A stretch of 64,000 nucleotides of DNA from assembly GCF_033115175.1 (NCBI RefSeq), contig NC_084837.1, positions 23,994,266 through 24,058,265 of the forward strand. Reading direction: 5' to 3'. This stretch comes from Lepus europaeus. Its lineage: Eukaryota; Chordata; Mammalia; Lagomorpha; Leporidae. This document shows, one piece after another, positions 30,201 through 40,745 of the stretch. Both the position numbers and the translations under genes were made by a program. Within the stretch, counting starts at the first letter, position 1, and each line of letters opens with the position of its first letter. The notes under the pieces were generated by a model. The model was not told where the DNA came from. It made no database searches and saw only the letters and a program-made list of their open reading frames with translations.

Positions 30201-33200
30201 GGTTCCCAGGACTAGTCAGATCACCTCAGTGGTGTTCTTAAGCAAAGTATAAACCATGAAGAGAACCAAAAGGAAATTTCTTACAAACCCCGATTGAAGG
30301 ACACTCTCTCTACAAAATCAATGTCAGTGTCACTGAGTGCAAATAAGTAACTAGGAAATGTTCCGGATTACAGGCAACTAACCAGAGAACACCTGAAAGC
30401 AGTGTATACCCTGGGACTGCCTTCTGCTCCTGTTAAGGGTGGGAAGGGGCAGACTAAAGAACATGACTGGGCTGGCTGGTGAAATGCAACATCTACAGAT
30501 CATAGTACTGCATCAAAGTTCACTTCCTGATTTTGATCAAAGTATTGTGGTTATAAAAGACAGTATCACAGAAAATGCACATGAAGTATTCAACAGTAAA
30601 GAGAATCACCTGCAATTCTAGAAAATGATTTAGAAAAAAGCTGAAGTAAAAAAAAAAAAAAATCAAGTCCAATTTTAATGAGTATTGAAAGAAAAATGGT
30701 AAGGCACAAATTAAAACGCACAATGGTATAGGCAATTTTTTTTTTTTTTGACAATAGAATTAAAAGTTTATTTTGCTTTCAAAAGTTTTTGAAAACCATG
30801 CATAGGATTTCCATTATACTCATGTGTATGATTTCAAAAACATTTCCACCAAGAGACACCTTGGAGCGCTTCCCACCGACGGGCGTACCGCACGGTGGCC
30901 AATTCCAGCAGCAACACACCCTCTTCCTGCAGGACTCGCACGGACCTAACGCCACTTGTCGTACTGAAAACCATGGTGTCCCATGTCCACTCAGACAGGG
31001 CACCCCCAAACCAGTCCTGTCTCTCTTGCTCACGGAGGACAGGTCAGGACCACAAGGAGATGACCAAGCCCTGGTGAGCGTAGTATAGGCAAATTTAAAA
31101 TAAGTAGCAGAAAATTAGAAGGCAACCTATTAATGTAAAACCACAGAAGTACACCAGCGCCGACTACTGATAAGGAACAGTATTACTACTTTAACCAACT
31201 CAAAAAGTTTTTGTTCTTACAATTCTCAATTTTAAGATAGTAGAAGGGGCCGGTGTTGTGGCATAAGGGGTTAAGTTGCCACCTGCAATGCCAGCATCCC
31301 ATACGGGCACCAGTTTAAGTCCTGGCTGCTCCACCTCCAATCCAGCTCCTTGCTAATGTGCCTGGGGAAGCAGCAGAAGATGGCCCAAGTCCTTGGGTCC
31401 CTGTATCCACGTGGGAGACTAGGAAGAAGCTTCTGGTTTCAGCCTGGCCCAGCCTCGGCCTATTGTAGCCATCTGGGGTGTGAACCAGAGGATAGAAAAT
31501 TTGATTCTGTCACTCTGCCTTTCAGATAAATAAAAATAAATCTAAAAAAAAATTTCTCTGTAAATCTTTCAAATAAATCTTTTTTAAAAAAAAAAAAAAG
31601 AAAACACGTGGCCAGCGCCGCGGCTCACTAGGCTAATCCTCCGCCTTGCGGCGCCGGCACACCGGGTTCCGGTCGGGGCACCGATCCTGTCCCAGTTGCC
31701 CCTCTTCCAGGCCAGCTCTCTGCTGTGGCCAGGGAGTGCAGTGGAGGATGGCCCAAGTCCTTGGGCCCTGCACCCCATGGGAGACCAGGAGAAGCACCTG
31801 GCTCCTGCCATCGGATCAGCGCAGTGCGCCGGCCGCAGCGCGCTACCGTGGCGGCCATTGGAGGGTGAACCAACAGCAAAAGGAAGACCTTTTTCTCTGT
31901 CTCTCTCTCACTGTCCACTCTGCCTGTCAAAAATAAAAAAATAAAATAAAATAAAAAAAAGAAAACACGTTTCCTAGTTATACTTCTAATACACTTTTGA
32001 TAACGTTTCAAATATGTGTTCATTTAATTGTTATCAAAAAATTAACAAGCTCTTTAAATTCATTATAAAAGACAATGCTGGCCGGCGCCATGGCTTAATA
32101 GGCTAATCCTCCGCCTTGCGGCGCCGGCACACCAGGTTCTAGTCCCGGTTGGGGTGCCGGATTCTATCCCGGTTGCCCCTCTTCCAGGCCAGCTCTCTGC
32201 TATGGCCCGGGAAGGCAGTGGAGGATGGCCCAAGTGTTTGGGCCCTGCACCCGCATGGGAGACCAGGAGAAGCTCCTGGCTTCGGATCAGCACGATGCGC
32301 CGGCCACAGCGGCCATTGGAGGGTAAACCAACGGCAAAAGGAAGACCTTTCTCTCTGTCTCTCTCACTATCCACTCTGTCAAAAAAAAAAAAAAAAAAAA
32401 GACAATGCTATTATTGAGAATATATGTACTTGTTATCAAGTGTGAGGATACACGATCATGTTGCACCTACTAGCCAAAGTGGAAAGATTACAGAAATGGA
32501 ACCACTGGAATAAACAAAGATTTAACAGAGTAAATTGATGTTAAACATCCTAACAATCAATACTGCCAAGGCCACAAGGCTTGATTATGACATTGACTTT
32601 CTAAAGAAAAGCCCACGTATTTTCTTTGTAAACTGAAAGTAAAGAAGTCTCAGTTTAAGAAATTTCCTTAAAATATTTTGCCATCTGGCTTCTGAAATGG
32701 AAGCCTGAGATAAGAATGAAATAACAACTAATCAAATCAGCACACACAAACATCACCACCTGCATCTGCCGGTTACTGACATGGCTAGGTGTCTCTGGCC
32801 TGCAGGAAACTATGTCAGGTACCAAGACCCTCCAATCCCCGGGACCTGTGCAGGTGTCACTTCGCACCAGAAAAGGGACCTTTTCTTAATGGTTACATAA
32901 AGGAGATGTGGGGATTATCCTGGATGCTCCAGGTGGGCCCAAAGTAACCATAATGTCCTCCTAAGAGGGAGGCATGGGATCAGAGCCACAGAACAAGTGA
33001 CAATGGAAGCAGAGTCTGAGAGAGACGAGAGCAGATAGTATGCTGTCACAGTGGATGATGGAGGAAGGGGCCAGAGGCAAGGACGCAGGAGGCACTAAGA
33101 TGACAGCAAAGAAATGGATTTTCCCATCATTCCCCAAACTAAACCCGTCCTGCTGACAACTTGACTTTAGCCCATGAGACTGATGTCAGACTTCTGATCC

Positions 33201-36200
33201 AAAATAAGATAACAGCTTGTGTTTTAAGTTATCAAGTTTGTGGTGATTTGTTATAGCAGTAATAAGAGAGACTAACAAAAGTGCTAGGCAGAAAACAAAG
33301 CTGAGTGTCAGCTTACAAGTTGCTAGGACAAGAAAGAGAAGCAAAATTCCAAGTGGCAAATGACTTAAAAGCTATAATAGAGTTCTAAGCTATGAAAGAC
33401 CAGAAGGAAATATTACTGCTAAGGTAGCACTGGAGCTGGATCCTAAAAGGATGGGCAGGATTTAGACCTGTGCAGATAAAATAGTAACAGCAGCCAAGTG
33501 AGAAAATAAGGATGTAAAGCAGGTAAACGGTGTTACTCTTGTTTGGCTGTCCAGTGGGTGAATACTGGCTGACAACACTCATCAAAGGTCTTAAATACCA
33601 GGCTAAGGAATGTACAGGTTTTTTGTTTGTTTGTTTGCTTTTTAATACAAAATGGGTTACTAGTGATGTTTCTGAATATGTAACTGGAGCTATTCTTTGG
33701 AAACTCGGATTAAGTAGCATTCTTAAACAGATTTACATTTTGGGAAGTCAGCTTGATGGGCTAACCAGTTGAGAACAGGGGTGACACCTAAGAGGAGACC
33801 AGCTGGGAAGACAGTATAATCATCCCTGCAGAAAGTGCCAAGAGCCTGAATTAGAGTGATGGCAGGGAAACAGACAAGACACCACAGACACCAGAGAAGA
33901 TCAACGGGGGCAGGAGGAGAGGCAAAGGGAAAAGCCAAAGTACCAAAAAGGCGTCAAAAGCGAATGCTTAAGAGACTGGAACCAATAGTATCATAGAAAA
34001 CATAAAACGCAGACGATGCAGGTAAGAGTACACCTTGCGCTGAGATGCTGGCAGGCCTTACAAAGAAATGGTCTAACAAGAAGAATTCAATTTGAATAGA
34101 AATTTTTGCTATGGGTACTAATACTTAAAAGCCTCCAATAATATATGTATCTGTGTATTTTGGCCTGTAGTATATTAATGCATACGGACATTATTAAGAC
34201 ATGTTTCATTCTCTTGTGAAATCACCTGCTGCTAGCAACACTCCAGAACACCAGCAATTCTGGAACACTCACAATTGTCCTGGAAAGACTACAGCGCAGA
34301 CTGCAAAAGGTGGCACATTTACTGTGTAATGTTACTTTGTCAAAAGACAATAAACTAGTCTCCCTGAAAACACCATTTCCAAATTCTAAAAGAACAATTT
34401 AAGTATCAATGAAGGACAATATAAAGTGCTTTTACATCTTGTGATAAAAATGAACCACAGCTGAAACTTCTGTTTCTTGGGCTTTCACACTCCCTTTCCC
34501 ACCTTTCCTCTCTAAAACACACAATTCCCACAAAACATACCATTATCTCCATATTCAAGTCTAACAGCTAAACCAAGAAGCCAGTCAATTGCTTCCTGTC
34601 GATCTTGAATCTTGAAAGGACAGTTAACATCTCTAAGATACTGAGGGGAAAAAAAAAGAAATCCAGTTTCATTATTACCATAAAGTTAAAAAACCAAAAG
34701 AACTGTGGAGTTCAAAGACATCTTACTTTGGATCTCCAACAATTTCTTATAACATTTATGTTACTATACTTTCAATGCAATTATGTAACCCAAAGGAAGT
34801 TAAACATTTAAGTGTACCACTTTAACAATGAAAAACAAACCAGGGGCAGGAGGCAGGCCTTCAGCACAGAGGTTACCCGGCCACCTTGGGTGATTCAAGT
34901 TCTGGCTCCGCCCTTCATTTCAGCTTCCTATCAATGCACACCCTGGGAGGGCAGTGGGTGATGGCACAGTCATCAGGTCCCTGCCACCCAAGTGTGAGAG
35001 CTGGACTGAGCTCCTGGCTCCTGGCTTTGGCCTGGCCCAGCCCTAGCTATTGAGGGAACTGGTAGCAGGGTGATCTGTTTCACTGCCTTTCAAAAAAAAA
35101 AGTAAATAAATTTTAAAAGAAAAAAAATTTTCATGATGCTTTTTTGAAATTTGTCTTTGCAGATTTCAGGCAGGACATGGAATCCAGAATAAGCTCTTCA
35201 TTTAACAGATGAGAAAAAACAGAGGCCCTGAGAGACTCCCACTTGCCAATGATTGCACAATTAGATCTGGGACTCAAATCTAAAGTTTCTGATTACAGGT
35301 CTCAATAGAACAGACAACTTTAAAGAATTTTTATATACAAAAATTACCTAAACCACAACTTTCATACTATGGGAACGCCTGTGTATAGAATAAGCCTCGT
35401 AATATATACATGTAAAGCACAACTGAGTATTCTTTTAAAAAACTTTTTGTGTTTCTTATCCATTTTATTTGTTTAAAAAACAGAGAAAGAGAGGCAGAGA
35501 TTTCTTCTCCACTGGTTCACTTCACAAATGCTCACAAAAGCCAGAGTTGGGCCAGGTTGTAGCCAGGGGCTGGGACTCTGTCCAGGGCTTCCACGTGGGT
35601 GGCAGGAAGCCACTGCTTGAGCCATCACCTGCTGCTTCCAAAGATGTGAATTGGCAGGAAGCTGGAATTGGAAGCAGAGCCAGCACAGGAACTAATGCAC
35701 TCTGGATATGGACTGCAGGAGTCCTGGAGTCCTGACTGCTACGCCAAATACCTTCCTCTAACTATGCATTTTAAATAAAGCTAAGAAGCTGTATAACCAA
35801 ATGAGTGCCATGCTTCAAATAAGTCTCTTATGAGCTTTCAATTAATTCCAGCAATAATATCTTAGGCAGAATTCTTGGAACTCCCTTTTGGAAGTCTTTT
35901 CAGGGATAATTAATGAATCAATTTTTAGCCATAACTCATTTTTAACCATTTTAATCTCCTCAAAAAACTTCTGAGTATTTAAAAAGAAACAAAAAAGGTC
36001 TATCTATATTAAGGATATTTAAAAGATGTAACACATGATGTAAAAAAATCTAGAAGAAAAGTTCCAAACAAACTCACACAATGACAGTGCCACTCAATAA
36101 AGAGACCAAGCTGAAAGTCTCTGTTTGGTAAAGTTCTAACACATTCGCCTTGAGGTTATCCTACTTTACTATCACTTCTTGGTGTTTTACATCAGAAAAA

Positions 36201-39200
36201 AATTTTTATATTCTTCCAACACTTTTCTACATGTGAAATCTTAAAACTGCCTTATACACATGAATATGCTACAAGGTACAAAATACAGAAATATAAAATT
36301 TTGATAACGTATTTCAAAGTCTTAAGAAGCCCATGAAAATTGCAAAAGTATTTTGCAAAGGCACAAATAATCCAGCAGTAGCTATGACAAGTGCACAGTA
36401 TTTGCTACGCACCAGGCACTTCCATGAACAGGTAGTGGGGACTTCAAAAAGGTCATGAAAAATGGAATTAAAAGTATATTCGGCACAAAATGCTTTTGAA
36501 ATCCATGCACTATTTTTCATAATACACATTTCTATGACCTTTTTGCAGATCTCTTTTAGGCACAGATTTCAATTTGTTCCCACCAAAACAGATTACCTTC
36601 TAATTTCCCTTTTCTAAGAACTCTGTGAAGCACTCTAGAATGTGGGTACAACACCAACAGAGCCACTCCTGAGGCTCACAGCATGGGTTTATCATCTACT
36701 CGCCAAAAAAGTCACTGAATATAAGGAGAAGGGTGTTTAATCACTTTGCTCTTTCACATCGAATACCGATGATGAAAACTTTTGAATGTAGGTAGACGCT
36801 GTAAAACATGGGGTGCCCCGTAGCCGGTTAAGCCACCATCTGCAGTGCCAGCATCCCATATGGGGGTTGGTTCGAACGCTACCTGATCCACTCCCAATCC
36901 AGCTCCCTGCTGATGCACCTGCGAAGGCACTGGAGGATGGCCCAAGCATGTGGGCCCCTGCACCCACATGGGAGACATGGTAGAAGCTCCTGGCTTTGGC
37001 CTGGCCCAGCCCTGGCTGCTATGGCCATTTGGGGAGTGAACCAACAGATGGAAGATCTCTGTCTCTCCCTCTCTATGATTCTTTCAAATAAATAAATAAA
37101 TCTTTAAAAAAAAAAAGTCGTAAAATGTGATCTTTATTCTATTTTGAAAACAAGTATTTCTATTAAAATGTCACAATGTTAAACTAAGTCAATGGAAAAA
37201 AATTTTAGCCACAAAAATGACATACACACAGACCTTCCTAGGACTACGTCTACTGCACATAGGAACACCTGCGTACATTACAAATAAGCATGGCCCGCAG
37301 CACAGCATAGCAGGCTAAGCCTCTGCCTGAGGGGCCGGCATCCCAGGCAGGCGCCTGTTCATGTCTTGGCTGCTCCTTTTCTATGGAGCTCTCTGCGGTG
37401 GCCTGGGAAAGCAGTAGAAGATGGTCCAATTGCTTGGGCCCCTGTACCTATGTGGGAGACCCAGAGGAAGCTCCTGGCTCCTGGCTTTGTATCAGACCAG
37501 CTCTGGCCATTGCAGCCATTTGGGAAGTGAACCAGGGAACAGAAGAGCTCATCTCTCTCTCTGTACTCTGCCTCTCAAATAAATAAAATCTTAAACAAAC
37601 AAACAAACAAAAAAGCATGAACATGGCAGTCTTAGTTTTCAAGTTTATCAATGATGTTTTGTTATTCCAAAAGATTTGGTATTAAAAGTGTATTATGGGG
37701 CTGGCGCTGTGGCTCACTTGGTTAATCCTCCACCTGCGGCACTGGCATCCCATATGGGTGCTGGGTTCTAGTCCCAGCTGCTCCTCTTCCAGTCCAGCTC
37801 TCCGCTGTGGCCCGGAAAGGCAGTGAAGGATGGCCCAAGTGTTTGGGCCTCTCCACCTGCGTGGGAGACCAGGAGGAAGCTCCTGGCTCCTGGCTTCAGA
37901 CTGGCGCAGCACTGGCCGTAGCGGCCATTTGAGGAGTGAACCAACGGAAAGAAGGCCTTTCTCTCTGTCTCTCTCACTGTCTATAACTCTACCTGTCAAT
38001 TTAAAAAAAAAAGTGTATTATTGCTGCACTTTTAGTCTAATGTAAAAAATCTGATTTTGGCCATTAAATCAAAGACTACATATCACTGTTTAAGAAGCTT
38101 CACAATATTTCCAGAGGAAACTATTTCTATGTAGTATTCAGGCTTGGTAGGAAGGGATAATATCATTCTCTCTAGAATCAAAAGAAACACAGACAGGGCT
38201 GGTGCAGTGGCATAGTAGGTTAAGCCTCCACCTGCAGCGCTGGCATCCCATTTGAGCGCCAGGTTCTAGTCCTGGCTGCTCCTCTTCTCGTCCAGCTCTC
38301 TGCTGTGGCCTGGGAGTGCAGTGGAGGATGGCCCAGGTCCTTGGGCCGTGCACCCATATGGGAGACCAGGAGGAAGCTCCTGGCTCCTGCCTTCAGATCG
38401 GCGCAGCTCTGGCTGTTGCATCCATTTGGGGGGGGTGAATCAATGGATGAAAGAGCTTTCTCTCTCTCTCTCTCTAACTCTACCTCTCAAATAAATAAAT
38501 AAAATCTTAAAAAAAAAAAAAAAAAAAAAAGGGCCGGCGCCGCAGCTCAATAGGCTAATCCTCCGCCTTGCGGCGCCGGCACACCGGGTTCTAGTCCCGG
38601 TCGGGGCACCGATCCTGTCCCAGTTGCCCCTCTTCCAGGCCAGCTCTCTGCTGTGGCCAGGGAGTGCAGTGGAGGATGGCCCAAGTGCTTGGGCCCTGCA
38701 CCCCATGGGAGACCAGGATAAGTACCTGGCTCCTGCCATCGGATCAGCGCGGTGCGCCGGCCGCAGCGCGCTGGCTGCGGCGGCCATTGGAGGGTGAACC
38801 AACGGCAAAAGGAAGACCTTTCTCTCTGTCTCTCTCTCTCACTGTCCACTCTGCCTGTCAAAAAAAAAAAAAGAAACACAATAAGAAAAAAAACGGAACC
38901 ACTGAAGTCAGCTTTTCCAACAACGATCACTACTTTCAAAGGACAAGTGATCTCAAGCTTGCTTTCACACAGTTTTCACAAAGCTCTATTTTTCCTCACT
39001 TCCCTAACTCATTACCTTTTCAAAGAACTTGGGCCAGTCACTGCTGTGGATGTTTCTTAAGTTCCCTCTGTCTTCAATCTTGTAGTGTCTGATTTTCTGA
39101 TCTTCAAGCCAAACGATAAAGTTTCTAAATTCTGTTTCATCTGCAACAAAAAGTCACCAAGTCACCAGAAATATTCACCAGAATACTTTCACGCACTCCC

Positions 39201-40518
39201 CAGAACACTTCCTCCTCCACAGATAACTGGTCTCGTGGACTTTTCTCCACCCCAAGATACTAAGTTCACGGAGCTGACAGAAGTACGAGTTGGAAGTACA
39301 GACGGGAGCCACACATTAACAGTCAACTGTTCAAGTCCCAGCCTGGGTTCAGATTCTGGGTTCTATGGTTATGTGGATCTGGGGACACCACCTACAGTCT
39401 CTAAGCTCCAGAGTCTTCCACCTACTACACGGGCTAATATTAGCACATATCTGGCATCGCCGGGAAGCTTATGTGAAGACGAACAAAGTGTCTAGCACAG
39501 AGCTGCGCTGTTTTAATGTTATTAATATTCCGGTTCCTTTCAGGGAAGAGGGGAGACTACGCAAGGCTTAATTTTTGCCACAGAATTAATAAGGAAAAAT
39601 GAAATAAAGAATAACAGATCAAATGACAAAACTTAGGGAAGACAACAGGTGTAACGTTACTCACACATTAAGTGTACCTCGCACACGATTTCAGCCCACC
39701 CCCTTTCAACACACCCTTACGATACGGGTAATAGCCCCATTTCACAGACAAGCAAACTGGGGTGCAAAGGTTCAAACCCATATTTGAGCTACAGCGCCAC
39801 GGACCCTTGTCCGCTAAGTAAAATGCAAAGTGGGAAAACACGCCACTACCGTTTGCTACGCTTCTAAGGAAGGCGGAAAAAAACAGCACGTAGTTGGCTT
39901 GGAAATCGGTTTCAGCTGGCCTCCTGCGGTGGTCTGAGCACCGGGCCGCAAGCTGGACTCGGGGATCCCTTTCAAAGCCAGCAGGATCACCACTTTGTAA
40001 AAACTTCCACGCAGCAACATCCCCCAACACCCCGCTTAGGGGCTACTCACTTCCGTGCACGCCCCGTGCAAACCCCCCACCCAGCCCGCGCCCCCCGCCC
40101 CGCCCGGGCCGCAGCGCCCTCTCTCTGCGGCTGGGCCGGGCTCCCAGCCTTGGCGCTCGGCCGCTGCAGCCCGTGGACCCCTCTGCACCCTCCCCAGGAC
40201 TCAGCGCGCCGCGGGCCCCCAGCAGGTGCCCCAGGTACAGCCTAACGACCCCCGCTTAAGTGCGAAAACACGAAAGCCTCCCGTTGGGTGTGCCAAGGCC
40301 GGGTGGCGCAGCAGAAAGTGTCGGCGCCGGGGCCGGGCCGGGCGAGGGGGCTCCTTAGCCCGGGGAGCGGCCCGGGGCACCCAGGGGCAGCCAAGGCCGC
40401 CGCGGGTCCCGGTGAGGAGGCAGGGTGGGGCCGCTCAGGGAGGGGCCGCCGCCTCACCTTTGCAGTTGAAGCCAGCAGGGTTGTGGTAGTCCAGAGCCGT
40501 CAGCTTGCGTCGGAACAT
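24100..40518 (-). CDS. RTRAF: RTRAF (RNA transcription, translation and transport factor), complete
   Basis: Eight coding exons on the minus strand, from ATG at 40518 to TGA ending at 24100: 40458-40518, 39016-39140, 34541-34640, 29173-29259, 27916-28004, 26416-26484, 24388-24436, 24100-24254. They sum to 735 nt, 244 residues plus stop, the same length as human RTRAF (C14orf166, hCLE, CGI-99). Landmarks are MFRRKLTALDYHNPAGFNCK at the N terminus, FIVWLEDQKIRHYKIEDRG, LLGLAVRLEYGDNAEKYKDL, and KTDHRLGKVGR at the C terminus. The family is a nuclear and cytoplasmic RNA-binding protein, a subunit with DDX1, RTCB and FAM98B of the tRNA-splicing ligase complex and of RNA transport granules, and is reported to modulate RNA polymerase II. 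The C-terminal half is predicted helical (LNEAAQILRLLHIEELRELQ). There are no lesions. It is driven from a CpG island and converges on NID2. Confidence 0.97.
24388..24436 (-). CDS. RTRAF: RTRAF exon 7 (49-nt small exon)
   Basis: 49 nt, phase 0 to 1, with acceptor cccccttttaag and donor CAGGAG|gtaagt. It encodes GLPVALDKHILGFDTG. It is separated from exon 8 by a short 133-base intron. Confidence 0.95.
24437..26415 (-). other. RTRAF: RTRAF intron between exons 6 and 7
   Basis: 2.0 kb, AT-rich and free of SINEs. It holds one partial short-palindrome transposon near 25640-25715 and a (CAT)n stretch at about 26097-26112. Confidence 0.7.
25640..25715. mobile_element. Partial short palindromic DNA transposon
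   Basis: aggaaaatggaattaagttt then aactttttcaaaaccttttt, a shortened copy of the family at 36441. Confidence 0.4.
26416..26484 (-). CDS. RTRAF: RTRAF exon 6
   Basis: 69 nt, phase 0 to 0, exactly 23 codons (AIRILVQERLTQDAVAKANQ then TKE), with acceptor ggtttcttag and donor AAAGAG|gtacgt. Skipping it would keep the frame. Confidence 0.96.
26485..27915 (-). other. RTRAF: RTRAF intron between exons 5 and 6
   Basis: 1.4 kb of unique AT-rich sequence plus a plus-oriented MIR-like fragment at 27575-27735. No other gene seen. Confidence 0.7.
27575..27735 (+). repeat. MIR-like SINE remnant
   Basis: Contains tatcactttgtgtcacctta, tctcatttcttcacatgca, attgttgagaggatggac and aaacttagcacggtg, which follow the order of the ancient mammalian MIR. 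Confidence 0.5.
27916..28004 (-). CDS. RTRAF: RTRAF exon 5
   Basis: 89 nt, phase 1 to 0, with acceptor cttttatag and donor TTAAG|gtcagt. It encodes NNPDFKAGVMALANLLQIQR and HDDYLVMLK, fully matching the human sequence as recalled. Confidence 0.96.
28005..29172 (-). other. RTRAF: RTRAF intron between exons 4 and 5
   Basis: 1.2 kb with one full-length plus-oriented SINE at 28591-28900. Otherwise unique. Confidence 0.7.
28591..28900 (+). repeat. C-SINE, full length
   Basis: Head ggggctggtgctgcggtgca, box B agttcgagtcctg and tail ctgcctttcaaat. The first SINE after a 12-kb SINE-free stretch. Confidence 0.93.
29173..29259 (-). CDS. RTRAF: RTRAF exon 4
   Basis: 87 nt, phase 1 to 1, with acceptor ttttttatag and donor GATG|gtgagt. 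It encodes EKYKDLVPDNTKNADNATKN and AEPLINLD. Human has NSKTADNA where this reads NTKNADNA, two conservative changes in the least constrained part of the protein. Confidence 0.96.
30738..30850. mobile_element. Short palindromic DNA transposon, degenerate
   Basis: agaattaaaagtttattttg and tttttgaaaaccatgcatagg match the interior of the family. The right end is not clear, and unrelated GC-rich sequence follows. Confidence 0.45.
31256..31598 (+). repeat. C-SINE, full length with long tail
   Basis: Head ggggccggtgttgtggcata, box B-like gtttaagtcctggctgctcc and two tail motifs (ctttcagataaataaa and ctttcaaataaatc). Confidence 0.92.
31610..31959 (+). repeat. Young C-SINE with 11-bp target-site duplication
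   Basis: Near-consensus young copy (gccagcgccgcggctcac, cgccttgcggcgccggc). Flanked by agaaaacacgt at 31599-31609 and 31960-31970. It uses the A-tail of the preceding SINE as target. Confidence 0.96.
32080..32396 (+). repeat. Young C-SINE with target-site duplication
   Basis: Near-consensus young copy flanked by aaaagacaatgct at 32067-32079 and 32397-32409, lacking the gcagcgcgctaccg insert seen in the copy at 31610. Confidence 0.96.
32880..33285 (+). mobile_element. MLT1-like (ERVL-MaLR) solo LTR
   Basis: Contains, in the expected order, gattatcctggatgctccag, cctcctaagagggaggca, gacagcaaagaaatgg, cctgctgacaacttgac, gttttaagttatcaagtttg and ttgttatagcagtaataag. This follows the 3' half of ancient mammalian MLT1 LTRs. 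No coding sequence. Confidence 0.7.
34541..34640 (-). CDS. RTRAF: RTRAF exon 3
   Basis: 100 nt, phase 0 to 1, with acceptor ttcccctcag and donor AATG|gtatgt. It encodes YLRDVNCPFKIQDRQEAIDW followed by LLGLAVRLEYGDN. It starts after a 4.4-kb intron. Confidence 0.96.
34843..35112 (+). repeat. C-SINE, old
   Basis: Divergent plus copy (ggttacccggccaccttgg, gattcaagttctgg) with a deleted CT region and a mixed A/AAT tail. Confidence 0.8.
35195..35300 (-). repeat. MIR-like SINE remnant
   Basis: tttaacagatgagaaaaaac, aggccctgagagactc and atctgggactcaaatc are the complement of the conserved MIR core. Confidence 0.6.
35463..35757 (-). repeat. C-SINE, old
   Basis: Divergent minus copy: cagagaaagagaggcagag, ccactggttcacttc and ccacgtgggtggcaggaagc, ending near ctacgccaaat. 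Confidence 0.75.
36441..36547. mobile_element. Short palindromic DNA transposon, complete
   Basis: The best-preserved copy, about 107 bp: acttcaaaaaggtcatgaaa at the left, tatgacctttttgcag at the right, with aattaaaagtatattcgg and aaatccatgcactattttt inside. Terminal inverted repeats are obvious and there is no coding capacity. Confidence 0.65.
36810..37116 (+). repeat. C-SINE, full length
   Basis: Plus copy with gtagccggttaagccacc head and caaataaataaataaatc tail. First of five same-strand SINEs in 2.1 kb. Confidence 0.92.
37293..37612 (+). repeat. C-SINE with short target-site duplication
   Basis: Plus copy flanked by aagcatg at 37286-37292 and 37613-37619. The tail contains (AAAC)n. Confidence 0.92.
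37697..38008 (+). repeat. C-SINE, intermediate subfamily, with 13-bp duplication
   Basis: Head ggggctggcgctgtggctca combined with gttaatcctccacctgcgg, transitional to the young type. Flanked by aaaagtgtattat at 37684-37696 and 38009-38021. Confidence 0.95.
38195..38530 (+). repeat. C-SINE whose tail hosts a younger SINE
   Basis: Plus copy with left duplication aaagaaacaca at 38181-38191. The matching right copy (38870-38880) lies beyond the next SINE, so the latter landed in this element's A-tail. Confidence 0.94.
38531..38869 (+). repeat. Young C-SINE nested in a SINE tail
   Basis: Near-consensus young copy (gggccggcgccgcagctcaa, cggccgcagcgcgctgg). The target was the poly(A) of the preceding SINE, so its own duplication is hidden in A. 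Confidence 0.95.
39016..39140 (-). CDS. RTRAF: RTRAF exon 2
   Basis: 125 nt, phase 1 to 0, with acceptor ctttttgttgcag and donor AAAAG|gtaatg. It encodes ETEFRNFIVWLEDQKIRHYK through IHSSDWPKFFEK, matching the human protein from memory without obvious differences. Confidence 0.96.
39141..40457 (-). other. RTRAF: RTRAF intron 1
   Basis: 1.3 kb with no SINE. It has a MIR-like fragment near 39695-39800. The last 400 bases nearest exon 1 are part of the CpG island. Confidence 0.7.
39695..39800 (-). repeat. MIR-like fragment
   Basis: agccccatttcacagacaag, aactggggtgcaaagg and tcaaacccatatttgag resemble the MIR core complement. Confidence 0.45.
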
Positions 40519-40745
40519 GGTCCCCGCTTCTCGCTCTGGTCCCCCCGGGCCTCGGCCGGGAGAGGAGCAGCGAGGAGAAGCAGGCGGCGCAGGCACCGGC
40601 GACGCGGCGAGAGGGCGGGCGGGCGCGGCGACGCTACGGAGTGACGGCGGCCTTGGCCAATCGGAGCTTCAGAACGGCGGCCTTCGGCAAGTGCCTACCA
40701 ATGAGAGTTCCGGGTGAGGAGGCGGGGCCACGTCCGGGCACGTCG
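40050..40745 (-). promoter_or_regulatory. RTRAF: RTRAF CpG-island promoter and 5' UTR
   Basis: Very GC-rich sequence dense in CpG surrounds the start codon at 40516-40518 and contrasts with the AT-rich flanks. Upstream (higher coordinates) are two CCAAT boxes at 40657-40661 and 40698-40702, an ETS-type core (TTCCGG) at 40708-40713 and a GC box (GGCGGGG) at about 40721. There is no TATA box close to the gene. This is typical of a housekeeping promoter. The transcription start is probably 40540-40650 (inferred). Confidence 0.8.
40458..40518 (-). CDS. RTRAF: RTRAF exon 1 (start codon)
   Basis: The 61-nt coding part gives exactly the 20 N-terminal residues MFRRKLTALDYHNPAGFNCK plus one base, ending at AAAG|gtgagg. 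The start is in a good context (gaccATGT) and inside the CpG island. No other in-frame ATG precedes it closely. Confidence 0.96.

Larger units (their letters stand above)
29260..34540 (-). other. RTRAF: RTRAF intron between exons 3 and 4
   Basis: 5.3 kb, the largest RTRAF intron. It holds three SINEs (31256, 31610, 32080), a short-palindrome element near 30738, an MLT1-like LTR (about 32880-33285) and unique AT-rich sequence. Confidence 0.7.
34641..39015 (-). other. RTRAF: RTRAF intron between exons 2 and 3
   Basis: 4.4 kb with seven SINEs, five of them packed into 36.8-38.9 kb in one orientation, plus a MIR fragment and a complete short palindromic element at 36441-36547. Confidence 0.7.

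Noticed and set aside
30850-31085. GC-richer patch considered as transposase-derived or as a retrocopy
   Set aside because: Neither strand gives recognisable mariner transposase motifs or any known protein.
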